Source: Hyphodiscus hymeniophilus (taxonomy: Eukaryota > Ascomycota > Leotiomycetes > Helotiales > Hyphodiscaceae). Taken from it: DNA of 64,000 nucleotides. The translations under genes were made by a program, and so were the position numbers. Location: the NCBI GenBank assembly GCA_016508695.1, contig VNKQ01000003.1, forward strand, positions 124,001-188,000, written 5' to 3'. Shown here in pieces: positions 22,104-32,655 of the stretch. The notes under the pieces are model-generated. The model worked only from the letters and a program-made list of their open reading frames with translations, was not told the origin of the DNA and did not search any database. The stretch's first letter is position 1. The number at the start of each line of letters is the position of its first letter.

Positions 22104-25100
22104 ATGAACGTGAAATCGCGACATCTCTATGTGCGAATTCGAGATGCCTTGAATGGCATCACTTCTGCCAATATGAACAAAGGCAAGATAATGCGAAAGC
22201 TGCTTGGACATCACACAACTACGACGAGCGAAATCCAAGACTCGAGCAGCATATACGGTGATTCTCCACAGCCACAACTTCGACCAAACGCCTCCCAGAA
22301 TACAGTCTACTCTGCGCGAGCTCCTGTTGTATGTCTCGATCGATCGCCCGATGGACAACGTGCTGTGATAGCAGGTGCAAAGATCTTCAAGACATTGAGA
22401 ATTGATGGGTCGACAATCACAGACGACATCGACTTGCGATCCATTATCTCCACATATGCCCCGGCTCACGACATATCTGCTTCCACAGCAGATCAGTTCA
22501 ATATCAAAGCTATCAAATGGTCCCATAGCGACCTTGATACTACGATAATCACGGCTTGCGGAAATGGGAGGATCACCTTATACGATCTCAACCGAGTTGG
22601 AGAAGGCCTCGAAGTTGCGCGCATACAAGAACATGCCCGGCAGGTGCATCAACTAGCTATAAACCCCTTTAAGTGCAATTGGCTTCTTTCGGCAAGTCAA
22701 GATGGGACTGTAAAGCTGTTCGACATTAGAACCCCCATGCAAGGTCGAAATGGATTGATTTTCAAAGCATCGCAAACGTTCAAATGCAATGCGGATGCTG
22801 TGAGAGATGTCAAATGGTCGCCAACTGATGGATTCGAATTTGCTTGCTCAACGGACTCGGGAGCAATCTTAAAATGGGACATCCGAAAGCCTCAGAATCC
22901 TAACCTCAGAATTACAGCCCACCAAAACTCTTGCTTTTCCATTTCGTGGCATCCGGATGGGGAGTATCTCGTTAGCGGCGGAATAGATCAACAATGCAAA
23001 GTATGGGACGTGTCCAAAAAAGCCGAAAGTCGACAAAAGCCGAGATATGCATTTGCGACCCAAGCCCCAATTTCTTCTGTATCTTGGAGACCTCCGTGCT
23101 GGTCCGCCACTGCTCAAGGAAAGAGAGCCGCTCAGGTCACTGTTGCTTACGACGATACCAATCCTGGCAGGAACCAGACCTCAGTTGTCCATCTTTGGGA
23201 TCTTGCACGGCCTACTTTGCCGTTCAAGGAGATCGAGCAGTGGGGTATCGCGCCCTCTGGACTAATCTGGAATACTCGAGACCTCCTATGGAGTGTTGAC
23301 AAGGATGGACACTTCACTCAAACAGATGTCGCATTTGTTCGCCAACTCATCGACCGCCACAGTCTCTCGGAGTTTGCTTTCTCACCCAATGGCGATCTTC
23401 TTATGCTTTTAGAACAACGACAACTACCTCGACGGCCTCGCCCGTCCATAAGCTCTCCGGCTGTATCGCCAGGCTATCAGCACAACCCTAGTGGTCCATT
23501 ATTGAGTATCAGCCGGAGCGACTCTGAGGAGGACGTTATTGGAAGCTTTCTTGGACCTAAGCAGCGTAAACATCACAGAAGACGGCACAGTAGCAGATCT
23601 ACGCAAGGCTTGAGCACGACTCCGCCCAGCATTACAAATATGGCTGAGCACAAGGTCATGTCTTTGGAGGATGCTGTAATGGTTACCGGCACATACAAAG
23701 CTCAACAGGTCATGGCGATTGGCCATGCGCCATCAACCGCCAAACGAGAAACTTACCAGCATTTTAGCAATTCCTATTTGGGACGCATGGCCAAAAATAA
23801 ATTGGCCACTGATGCACAGCCAATCACAGACCAGCTAGCGTCGACAATGGAGTATTTTGCTATCACTGCAGAGAATGCTGGACATTATCGTTTGGCCCAG
23901 ACATGGAGACTTCTTGCCTTCATAATGCATCTTCTTCTCCTCCGGCGAGCAGAGCATCATCGCCAATCTCGCGTTCAACTCCAACAAGGTCCTCCTAAGA
24001 AGATTCTCGTGAAGGAGGAGAACAGGAGTCCACGCTCGGTAAAAGGCGAAGAGACTCCTCGCAAGATTACTCGGGCCAACACTCCGTCTCATAGTCCATT
24101 GCGCACTGCCATGAAGACGGCCTCGGACGAGATCGAGAGCACATCTAATGTGGCAACACCCTTAGTCCACGCCATTCGCGATTCTGTCGCGCAAGAAGGA
24201 CGTGAAGCTATGCACACACCCCTACTAGGGGACGATATCCTGGAACTCCCAGAAGCAGCTCACTCGGCAAGTCCGACCCTAATACCAGGACCTGGGTCTA
24301 GTTTGGTATCCGATAAAACTACATCAAGTATTGAAGGGTACGACTATTTTGACACAGAATCATTTTTGCCATCGGCTGGAAATGTTGCGCCTCGGAGAAA
24401 GCAACCCCTTCGACTTGATTACGCTAATCACGATGAAACCATCAGTAGAATACAGCCGCAACGTCACGATTCGGGGGAAAGTTTTCAGATGTTCTCAACG
24501 TCAGCGGATTCTTCCAAGTTCATGAGCTCTGGTGAAAGTGACGTTCACAGCGTTCTCAAAGAGAATAGTCTTGCATTGAGAGAACGTGTCTCGGGCTGGG
24601 AGAGCGGATTCCATGACGAAACCCATCGTTCAAGTATTGATTCCGACGCTCCCGGTCAGTCCGAATCCTCAGATGAGCAAATGCCAAGTTACGACGAAAA
24701 GCAAGGCATTAACATTGGACAACCGCAAAGTCAGACTGTAGAACCGCCACCAATTTTTCGCATACAAGAAGCATCAGTTCCATCGGTGATCAATACGGAC
24801 CCAGTCAAAGTCAACGCAGACGAAGAAGAGGAGGTCAGCCCGTCATCAACAGAGAAAGTCTCCGATGATCCAAACATCATTGCAAGCGATTTTCTCCCCT
24901 GGCCCAATGATCCTCTATTCGTAATCAAACCTATTGATCCTACTATCCTCGTTCAGCGGTCGATTGATTTTGAATGCCAAACCGGAGCGTTAAATGCGTC
25001 AGCTATGGTGCTCCTTCTCCGGCCACTACTGCCTCCCGAAGCCATTGATGACATCCAAGCCTCCGCGATCCTGAGGCAGTACCACCATCGTCTCACAGGC

Positions 25101-25763
25101 ATGAAGCTTTTCACTGAAGCCACACGTTTGCGAAATCTTTGCGTACCAGATTATCCAAGTGTCTTCAGCGTAGCGCAAGATAATATCAGCATTAGATATT
25201 TCTGCACAGATTGTCACAAGCCGCTTGAAGATGACCCGGCAATCCCTGGCCTTCCATGGAAATGTCCCCGCTGCAAACAAGCAATGGATGGCTGTGCAGT
25301 CTGTCAACAACGAGACCTTGATGAAAGCCTCACATACCCTGCTGAAGAAACAGTTGATTCAATTATCTGGTTCTACTGTCCCGGATGCGGTCACGGAGGA
25401 CATACTGCCTGCCTGGCAGCATGGCATTCTGGCCTACAGTTCTCAGAAGGCGATAATCATTCTGGCGGCTCATGTCCGCTTGAAGGATGTCTACACCCTT
25501 GTCTTCCTGGAACGTGGAGGGAGCAAAGAGCGGAGGAGAAGAGAGTGCTCAAGGCTAAAGAATTGGACAGTCTTGTCAAGGAGAGTGCGAGACGTAGTAG
25601 TAGTGGTGCTGGAAGGGGCGGTGGCGTGAGGAGGGATAATAGAGAGGTTGCACAGAGCAAGGCCGTTGAGGGTGTTAGAGTTGCTCTTGGATTGGGAGGG
25701 CTGGAGAGGAAGAAGAGTGTAAAGGTTATTGCTCCAGGTGAGGAGGGGAGAAGCTCGAAGTAG
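22104..25763 (+). CDS. RTC1: RTC1/WDR24-like WD40-RING protein, SEACAT/GATOR2 subunit
   Basis: A single exon of about 1219 residues. The N-terminal ~360 residues contain WD40 blades with clear endings such as GNGRITLYDL, DGTVKLFDIR, GAILKWDIR, DQQCKVWDV and SVVHLWDLA. A long disordered Ser/Glu-rich middle follows. The C-terminus is a cysteine-rich zinc domain (CTDCHKPLEDD, WKCPRCKQ, CAVCQQRD, YCPGCGHGGHTAC, CPLEGC) of the RING type found in WDR24/Rtc1. In yeast Rtc1 (Sea2) belongs to the vacuole-associated SEA complex that relieves inhibition of TORC1; by homology this gene should act in amino-acid signalling. The start is uncertain: in-frame ATGs occur at 22104, 22173 and 22191. It is convergent with the Nej1-like gene, 214 bp away. 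Confidence 0.93.
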   Translation: MNVKSRHLYVRIRDALNGITSANMNKGKIMRKLLGHHTTTTSEIQDSSSIYGDSPQPQLRPNASQNTVYSARAPVVCLDRSPDGQRAVIAGAKIFKTLRIDGSTITDDIDLRSIISTYAPAHDISASTADQFNIKAIKWSHSDLDTTIITACGNGRITLYDLNRVGEGLEVARIQEHARQVHQLAINPFKCNWLLSASQDGTVKLFDIRTPMQGRNGLIFKASQTFKCNADAVRDVKWSPTDGFEFACSTDSGAILKWDIRKPQNPNLRITAHQNSCFSISWHPDGEYLVSGGIDQQCKVWDVSKKAESRQKPRYAFATQAPISSVSWRPPCWSATAQGKRAAQVTVAYDDTNPGRNQTSVVHLWDLARPTLPFKEIEQWGIAPSGLIWNTRDLLWSVDKDGHFTQTDVAFVRQLIDRHSLSEFAFSPNGDLLMLLEQRQLPRRPRPSISSPAVSPGYQHNPSGPLLSISRSDSEEDVIGSFLGPKQRKHHRRRHSSRSTQGLSTTPPSITNMAEHKVMSLEDAVMVTGTYKAQQVMAIGHAPSTAKRETYQHFSNSYLGRMAKNKLATDAQPITDQLASTMEYFAITAENAGHYRLAQTWRLLAFIMHLLLLRRAEHHRQSRVQLQQGPPKKILVKEENRSPRSVKGEETPRKITRANTPSHSPLRTAMKTASDEIESTSNVATPLVHAIRDSVAQEGREAMHTPLLGDDILELPEAAHSASPTLIPGPGSSLVSDKTTSSIEGYDYFDTESFLPSAGNVAPRRKQPLRLDYANHDETISRIQPQRHDSGESFQMFSTSADSSKFMSSGESDVHSVLKENSLALRERVSGWESGFHDETHRSSIDSDAPGQSESSDEQMPSYDEKQGINIGQPQSQTVEPPPIFRIQEASVPSVINTDPVKVNADEEEEVSPSSTEKVSDDPNIIASDFLPWPNDPLFVIKPIDPTILVQRSIDFECQTGALNASAMVLLLRPLLPPEAIDDIQASAILRQYHHRLTGMKLFTEATRLRNLCVPDYPSVFSVAQDNISIRYFCTDCHKPLEDDPAIPGLPWKCPRCKQAMDGCAVCQQRDLDESLTYPAEETVDSIIWFYCPGCGHGGHTACLAAWHSGLQFSEGDNHSGGSCPLEGCLHPCLPGTWREQRAEEKRVLKAKELDSLVKESARRSSSGAGRGGGVRRDNREVAQSKAVEGVRVALGLGGLERKKSVKVIAPGEEGRSSK

Positions 25764-25977
25764 GTGATTGTATATTTGGGACAGGAAATGGGCATGGCGT
25801 GGCGTTTGGACAGATACCCGGAGGCACTTGTGGTTTGAGGCCCTGGTTTTGGGCAATGTAGAATGCGTGTATGTGATAGAAATACGAAGACCAACTAGGT
25901 AATGCATTGAATTCGGGTATATATTTAGAGCTGGTGACTTCTCTTCATCTGATCGGCTGTCATGTAACACGCTACAT

Positions 25978-27801
25978 TTAAAACTTCCGCTTTTTCTTCA
26001 CAGGCGCCTTGGCCTTCTCCTCCAACTCCCTTTTCAGCTCCCGCCTCTTCTTCTCAGCCCTCTCCTCAGACGTGTCCCTCGGTATACTCTTTTCCTTCTC
26101 CGTATTCACCGACCTTCCTCTTGTCTCAGCCACGGCCTCCAGAGCAGGAGATTTATTCCTAGCTTCCACAGCCTTGTTCCGACCTCCAATAGCACCAAGC
26201 TTCCTCTTGACAGGAGTCTGTGACGATGGGGTTTCTCGTTGCGAGGCTGATGGTGTAGGTGTGGCTTCCTTCTTCTTGCCACCGATCTGGCCCAGCTTGC
26301 CTTTCTTCGGCTTGGACGCTTCGGCTGGAGGCTGCGAAGGCGAGCGCAGGGGTGAGGGTGATGAAGAGGGAAGTGGAACTTGCTTCTTGCCTCCTATCCT
26401 GCCTAGCTTACCTTCTCGTCTAGGAGTTGCTCTCAGTTGTGGAATGACAGGCTCTTCGTCATCTGTTGTTTCTCCGTCTATAGGAGGGGGCAGTGGTGGT
26501 GGAGGAGCTTTTGGAATTTCGACACCCTTCTTCCCTTTTATCGTGCCGATGTCGGGCTTTCTGGTAGGCATCGATTGAAGTTCGCCGCCGTCATCTTCTG
26601 TGTCGTTATTGGGTTGAGGAGTCCCTTTCTTCCTTCTCATCTTACTCGGCACTCTGCTTTGTACTGCGGCCGCTGGCTCTTCATCGTCTGTTGAGTCATT
26701 CCCTTGCGGTACTGATGGTCGTTCGGGCGTCACAAGTTTACCTCCTATTTTACCGAGCTTTGAGGTTTTAGAACGTGATTCTGGTACATGTGGCTGGGAA
26801 TGGAAGCTGTCAGGAACTCTAGAAGTTTGGGAAGGAGCATCAAGATCTTCATCGTCTGTCGAATCATCTTGAGCAACACTGCTGGGACGCTTAGGCGCTG
26901 CCGAGGTAGGTATCACTGGAGATGATTGGACCTGAAAAGCACCGTTTTCTTCAGTAGATTCTTGGGGTTGAAGAGCAGGCTTCGATGTTGTCTTTATATG
27001 GGCTCCACTTGATTCGTTGTTGACCGTCTCCCACCATCTATCTTGCCTCTGGATCGAACCAAACTGCTGATCTGATATTGTATCGTCTGTGAAAACTTGC
27101 TGGAGTAACTGAGCAGCATCCAGGGGCCCGTCAATGGCGGAATCTTTCCTCCAAGCCTTAAAATCGAACTGTCGAATGCCCCGTACTTTCTCTTCTGCCC
27201 TTTGCCTATCCACCTTACGTCCTCCCTTGGCAGTTGCTTGCGGGAACACCTGCCCAAGATCTATCCCTTGTGCCTCCATCTTATCAATCAGCTTTTGTAT
27301 CACATGGTCCTTCTCCTCCACTACGGTCTTGAAAGCCTGTAACTCGCGTACCCGTGCATATTGTGCGTGAATCAGAGGAGCCAGCAGTCGTTCCGTGAGA
27401 AGTGACTGCGGCGCCGCAGCGAGATGAATCGGCCAGTCTAACGGGGCGAGACCACCCGGCAATTCGATTGTGGTGTTGAGTGTAATTGCAGGGCGTACAT
27501 GGCCCGAGTTGCGCTCGATCTGTAGGCTTAACTTCGACTTCGGGTCGGACGACAGGGCCAGTCCGAGCTTCGCGAAGAGTATTTGTAATTGTGAAGAGTC
27601 GCTTGGGTCGATGCTTGTATTCTCGTCTTCCGCGCGTCGCAGTATCGCTGCATGATCAAGCGACTCGACCCAGATGTATGTGAGGTCGGTCAGGTGGATT
27701 GTGTACGAATCGGCTTCGAACGACGTCGATATCAAGAGCGGTGATTGTCCATAGTCTGCTGATACTCCTAGATGCAGAGGATGCCATGAGTGTGCCATCA
27801 T
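25978..27801 (-). CDS. NEJ1: Non-homologous end-joining factor Nej1/XLF-like, with repeated LGxIGGK tail
   Basis: A single exon of 607 residues starting at ATG 27801. Residues 1-190 match the XLF/Nej1 pattern: the opening WHPLHLGVSADYGQSPLLIS, the IHLTDLTYIWVESLD stretch, and a long helix (LIHAQYARVRELQ..VIQKLIDKMEAQG) forming the coiled-coil stalk. Such proteins bridge DNA ends with XRCC4/Lif1 and ligase IV in the nucleus. The rest is disordered and unusual: KLGKIGGK near 348, IGTIKGKK near 418, KLGRIGGK near 465, KLGQIGGK near 502 and KLGAIGGR near 534. These alternate with acidic STDDE, STDDEE, DTEDD and TTDDEE patches. The protein ends in a Lys/Arg-rich helix closing with KKKRKF, a basic-hydrophobic end like the Ku-binding or nuclear-import tails of XLF. 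The tail roles are inferred. Confidence 0.9.
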   Translation of the reverse strand: MMAHSWHPLHLGVSADYGQSPLLISTSFEADSYTIHLTDLTYIWVESLDHAAILRRAEDENTSIDPSDSSQLQILFAKLGLALSSDPKSKLSLQIERNSGHVRPAITLNTTIELPGGLAPLDWPIHLAAAPQSLLTERLLAPLIHAQYARVRELQAFKTVVEEKDHVIQKLIDKMEAQGIDLGQVFPQATAKGGRKVDRQRAEEKVRGIRQFDFKAWRKDSAIDGPLDAAQLLQQVFTDDTISDQQFGSIQRQDRWWETVNNESSGAHIKTTSKPALQPQESTEENGAFQVQSSPVIPTSAAPKRPSSVAQDDSTDDEDLDAPSQTSRVPDSFHSQPHVPESRSKTSKLGKIGGKLVTPERPSVPQGNDSTDDEEPAAAVQSRVPSKMRRKKGTPQPNNDTEDDGGELQSMPTRKPDIGTIKGKKGVEIPKAPPPPLPPPIDGETTDDEEPVIPQLRATPRREGKLGRIGGKKQVPLPSSSPSPLRSPSQPPAEASKPKKGKLGQIGGKKKEATPTPSASQRETPSSQTPVKRKLGAIGGRNKAVEARNKSPALEAVAETRGRSVNTEKEKSIPRDTSEERAEKKRRELKRELEEKAKAPVKKKRKF

Positions 27802-28405
27802 GAGATCTCATAAGCTTCGCTGGAGTTGGCTGAGAAAGGCGACATGTAGGTGCGCCTCGCGAGGCGAGGCTGTGAAACAGAACGACGAAAATTAGTTCGA
27901 TGACAGGAGAAGAGAGCGGGAGGAGGCTTAGACGAGGTCCCCGGACAGGTGGTATGGTCTGCGTGCCAGTGGGACTTCTCGATCCTGTAGGTATGCGTCG
28001 CCGATACAATATCGGTGTTCCGTTGGACAAGATAAACAATGAATCAGGCAGCCTTGCAATAAACTAGTAAGTCGTTACTTGGTACTACCGAGGTCCACGT
28101 GACTAAGCCCCTTTTCAGCAGCGTTTGGAGTAAATAAGGATTTTAGCGATTGGGATGACACATTCTCGATCACGAGAGTGAATTGCAATGCTTGAATCCC
28201 CGTCCGAGACTTCCCAGCTAGTTGATAGACGGTGCCATGAAGACTGTCACTTCTCGCTCAACATCTTTCCACTCTTTGAAGTATAGACTACAGTGCAACA
28301 TGAAGTCTCAAGAAGTATCTTGAATAAGGAGTGTATTTATTGCAGGTCTACAAAGCAGCACTTCAGTCACTGAGCTTAGAAGCACTATCTCTAGCATTAT
28401 CTACT
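27802..28405. other. Intergenic region, NEJ1-like promoter side
   Basis: 600 bp between the start of the Nej1-like gene and the 3' end of the polygalacturonase gene. No supported gene was seen. Confidence 0.6.
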
Positions 28406-29977
28406 CTAATTAAAGCCTAGATATGGCCCTGCGCAGTTGACATCCAGCACCGTCGTATCCACGTTTTGGCAGAACGCAAGGTTCGTACCATTTGGAGATA
28501 CCACATTGATATCCGAGGCGACAATGTTGTTGCAGACTGCCGCACTTGAGCATGCGAAAGTCGCAATGTCAGGTTGGTACTTCTTAGTCGTCTTTCCATC
28601 GAAGTTCTTGAACACGATATCGGTGATCGTCAGCGGAGATGGGTACTCGAGGCAGAGGGTCAAGTTTGACTGTCCGTAGCATTGATCAACCTCGATGGCG
28701 TAGTCAACATTGTCGATAAAGAAGGTGTCATATGTCACATTTTGGACCCGTCCGCTTCCACCACCTCCCTGAAGATCACCACTCAGGGCAGATGGGGTGT
28801 TTGGCCAGACTTTGATTCGTCCACCGTCCTATCCATGATTAGCTGACGCCTTGGTTTGTGATGAATTATGTACGTACGGTCGCGTTGTGCATCGAGATGT
28901 TGAAGACATAAATATTCTCTACTATGCTGCGACTTTGTAAGCATACTTATTGAATCTTGGCAGATCAGACCTACTCATATTCTCCAACATATTGGCCAAG
29001 AGATCCCACGGAGATACCATGAGATCCGCTACACCACAGATTCTGAACTAAAATGTTCGTACTGTTCGGTTTAAACGAGACACAATCTGCAATGGATTAA
29101 CGAAAGTTACAAGGGTGGAAAAATCTGCTTGCCGTCTCCGTTGTTGATAACAGAATTCTGGATAGTCACCCCGGTACTTCGGTATGTGTCCCAACCGTCA
29201 GTATTTTTGGCGACATTGGTGCTCGTGCTCAGCCCGAAAATGTTGATATTGTCAAAGATAACGTTTGTGGCGTTCGCAACGAAATGGTAGTACTCGGGAG
29301 AGTATCGTAGTAGCAAGTCGCTTACAATCGAGTTTTTCAGTCCATCGATACCGATCAAAACTGGTCGAAGAGTGTAGATATTTGCAGCGTATAGATCATA
29401 CCAGACTTGTCCATTTCCGTTGAGGGTCCCGCCTCCGTAGATGTTGACATCGTTTCCTCCGAGTTTGAAGAATGATGTGACATTCTGGAAGCCAAATTTG
29501 AAGGAATGGGCCTGCCAGTATGTCGTATTGGGAGAGAACAGCCACGTTCCCTGGATATCTGCCCTCCAATTAACTTTTTTGGTAACTCAACTTTGCCATG
29601 AATTCCATACCGAGATCAATATGGTTCAGGAACGTCAAATCCATGGCCGTTGCAATATAATACGTGATTCCTTCTCTAAATACTACATGACCTCCATAGT
29701 TACACTCGTGAAGTGCAGATAAGATGTACGGCGCATCATCGGTGATGCCGTTATTGTGGCTCTTTACATAGCAGACCTTTGTTCGACGCCGTGGCGAGGG
29801 TGGTGGCCAGAACGGATGCTTTGGGAGGCAGGAGATCGATGGTCTCGGCGATATGTGATCTGGATATGATCTGGCAGCTAGACTATAACTCTGCTCGTAA
29901 ATCGCTTCCCCAGCGGGACTGGCGAGTGAAAGGCTCGCTGCCGTGAAGGTCAAAAGTGTAGAGAGTTGGAACCACAT
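28406..29977 (-). CDS. Secreted exopolygalacturonase, glycoside hydrolase family 28
   Basis: Five exons (29977-29611, 29558-29133, 29086-28975, 28926-28878, 28828-28406) give 458 residues. All phases close. The second intron begins GC rather than GT; it is needed to restore the catalytic NGDDC motif. The N-terminus is a signal peptide (about 19 residues, ending ..SLASPAG). GH28 signatures appear in order: NTDGWD, NGDDCVSFKP, GSHGISVGSLG and GRIKVW, which carry the catalytic aspartates, the histidine and the substrate-binding Arg-Lys. The NTDGWD form, GSHG and C-terminal cysteines favour the exo-acting group that releases galacturonate from pectin ends. Many N-x-S/T sites suggest glycosylation. 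Three CreA-type boxes lie 260-350 bp upstream, consistent with glucose repression of plant-wall enzymes. Confidence 0.95.
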
Positions 29978-30233
29978 CTTGTCGGAAGTTCAAATAGGAA
30001 ATATCCACAATCAGTTGCAGTCCAGAAAGACAAGGCAGCAAAATATATGTGCGGGTGGCGCCAAGACATATTTCATCAACTTTCGAGTCTTTAATTTACG
30101 AGGAGCTACTGCTCTCTGCAGTTCCAAGCTTGCAGTTCATCTGGATATTTTTCCGGCAGCCGTGCCAGAAGTTGCTCCAGACTTCTCCAAACAGAAGTTG
30201 AGACTTTTTCCAATCCTGGAGCTTGGGCTTTTG

Positions 30234-30329
30234 CCCCGCATCGTTTGGTCCACTTCAAAAATGTCTCGAGAGCTGGTGATTGGGTGGATATAGTATCTTC
30301 AGGTACGCGGGGTGATATTCTTGCCCCGC
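30234..30329. promoter_or_regulatory. Cluster of CreA-type (SYGGRG) boxes upstream of the exopolygalacturonase
   Basis: CCCCGC at 30234-30239, GCGGGG at 30307-30312 and CCCCGC at 30324-30329 all fit the CreA consensus SYGGRG on one strand or the other. They lie 257-352 bp before the GH28 ATG. Two sites only 11 bp apart on opposite strands resemble the paired arrangement reported for functional CreA control. The consensus is short, so the call rests on clustering and on the downstream gene being a pectinase. Confidence 0.4.
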
Positions 30330-31654
30330 ACTAAGTGGACAAAATCCCTACTGGTGGAACTGAGGAAATATTGTCCGACTGTCACTAGAAAACGTTAAAG
30401 CACCCTTGACAGTGACCTTGTAGACTACACAACATCGTGAATGTATGCTTCTGGAAGGCTTCTTCCACTGGGCTTCTCACACTTCTTGTGAGTTGTCGGC
30501 AGACAACGGAAAAGCTCGAGAACCTTCGGTCCCGAAAACGAACAAGGGCTTAGTGGTAAAATCATCCCCGCATTTCTTCGTCTTACGATTAGTGACCGGG
30601 CAGAGACTCTCTGAAGAATGTAGATCTCTCCAAGTGATTTCGAAGAGATTGGCGGAGCCTCAAGTAGAAGGTCGTGAACTCTGTAAGAACAAAGCCACGC
30701 AATATCTGGAATTACCGCATCGATGATTGGTATCCAAAGCATATCAGCCAGCATACAATTATTGTTGTCGTGGCCGAGAAGGTTGTAGATGTTGTCGACG
30801 GTGGAAACGAATAAAAGCAGAAGTGATCAGCCACTGCGTTTCGAGAAGTAAAGTTCGCCAAAAAGGTCGGCGACTGATAGGAAACGTGCTACTGGAGGAG
30901 GCAGGTCAACTTCCGAGGCGGGTCAACTTCCGGTAAGCGCAGGGAAGCGCAGCCAACCCCACACCCGATCCAACGCTCCATTCAGGCCCCCATGGATTGT
31001 AACACAACTTGATGCAAAGCGCCGTTTATGATCAGATGCAAAAGGCGCTTTATTGGTATGCGCATGCAAGAAGTGTCACTTTTACCCCCCACCCGGCACG
31101 AAATAGTAATCCTGTTCTGATAGATCAGAAGTGACCTATATTGCACCCACTTCCACTGTTAGGTTTTCCTTCTTAAGAAGAGGCGAAATGTTCAAGAACA
31201 GAGATATTTACCGAGCAGAACGGGCCGGGCCATGCGGTACACCCGTTTGATCAGTGTGAAAATGAAGCAGCAAGGGTAATCGAACGATGAGGATGGCGGA
31301 ATTTCGGAAGTTTAAGCACGCAGGCTTCTAGATGTCAGCACGGCCCGACTTGCGAAGCTGAATCCAATCCTTCGGATCCGCTTCTTCGGGATTGAGAAAG
31401 CTATGTGGAGAGATGCTGAAGGGAAGATGTAGATGTTTTAGATCACAAGATTGGCTGGTTGGGGGTGCCGTAGCATAATGTCCCTCAACGGCGATATACA
31501 TATATTCGTCAATTGATAATGACTGCTCTTTCCTAGACCTGGTTTGATCCCAATCTCCAATCCACACGATTGCAGCATCTATAAGGAAAGGCTCTCATCC
31601 ATGAGAGCCAAAGTTGACAAGTGATCTGCCAACCAGTCTGATATCTGGATATCG

Positions 31655-31682
31655 ATCTCTGGATCTCTGGATCTCTGGATCT
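31655..31682. repeat. ATCTCTGG tandem repeat
   Basis: Three perfect ATCTCTGG octamers plus a partial copy. They are next to an inverted CTAGAGATCT and follow ATATCTGGATATCG. It is simple-sequence DNA in a gene-free region. Confidence 0.8.
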
Positions 31683-32655
31683 AGAGATCTATCCGTCTGG
31701 TAGATAAGGTCGTAGATTTGTAGCGGCTCTAAGGTCCGAGCCACAGCATCCCTTCCCTCGTCATTGCATGCTCCCATGCAAATGATTCGACCGAGTTCGT
31801 GGGTGCGTTGTGCACATCTCGTATTCTAAAGGTGTGCTCTCCCGCCTGGTTGGGGCTGGCACGCTAGTACTTGAGGATCGTGCCGCGGGGGTACCGGAAT
31901 ACTTTCTGCATGGTCCCCATTTGATTGTGGCTGCGGCAGCAGCGTTGGATGGTGGAAGCGGGAAGAAAAGCAAGGCCTGTCGATCCAATGACCAAGAATG
32001 TCAAATCCCATGCAGAAGTAAAGTGCTAGTTACGCCTCTTCACTTGTCGGGCTGCATCTAGCGTCAAGCCCTAGAATTAATTACCAGCATTTTCCCCAAA
32101 ATCTGGGGCGTGGACGATGGTTGAGAATGGGATAATAATGAAGACGAATATGATGTACTTGTTCGTTTGGAATATATAGAAGAGATTTGCACTGCATGTC
32201 ACATCGTGAGCGGCACTGAAGTGCCTCGGCTCTGAGTGGCCGACGCAGAAGGACCAAGAGACTTCTTTCGATTCAATTACATTAGTCGTTGCAGAATCTT
32301 GATGGCAGACAGAAACTTCTCAGAATGACCAGTCAAGCTTCAATAATGATCACATTTGCACACTGATTGTTCTCACGCACACACCTGCTCATATGCATCT
32401 CGCAGACAACGCGCATCGCAAATGAAGGCCTGCATCAAACCACCCTTGAAAGCGGAAGCACGATGAATAATTCTCATGATCCAGACATGTGGATATCGCT
32501 ACCAAATCAGGAATACGGACCGCAAAGTACCACGCCCGGCTTAGCAGTAGGAGAATAGCGCTCATGGCTAAACAAATGCATCCTCCGCATTGTACACCTC
32601 GATCATGCATCCACACAAACTGGATGTCTCACTTAAGCCGATCTGCATATGACAC

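Larger units (their letters stand above)
29978..32655. other. Intergenic region upstream of GH28 gene, with short repeats and a possible relic frame
   Basis: 2.7 kb with no supported gene. It contains CreA-type sites (30234-30329, and one more at 30566-30571), a TCTCTGGA array (31655-31682), and a minus-strand frame at 30425-30754 that looks somewhat protein-like but has no start or recognisable family. Near 30900 a short direct duplication of GGTCAACTTCCG is visible. Confidence 0.5.

Noticed and set aside
25491..25970. 159-codon minus-strand frame between RTC1-like and NEJ1-like genes
   Set aside because: It mostly overlaps the RTC1 zinc-domain coding region in antisense and has low-complexity Ser/Pro/Leu composition.
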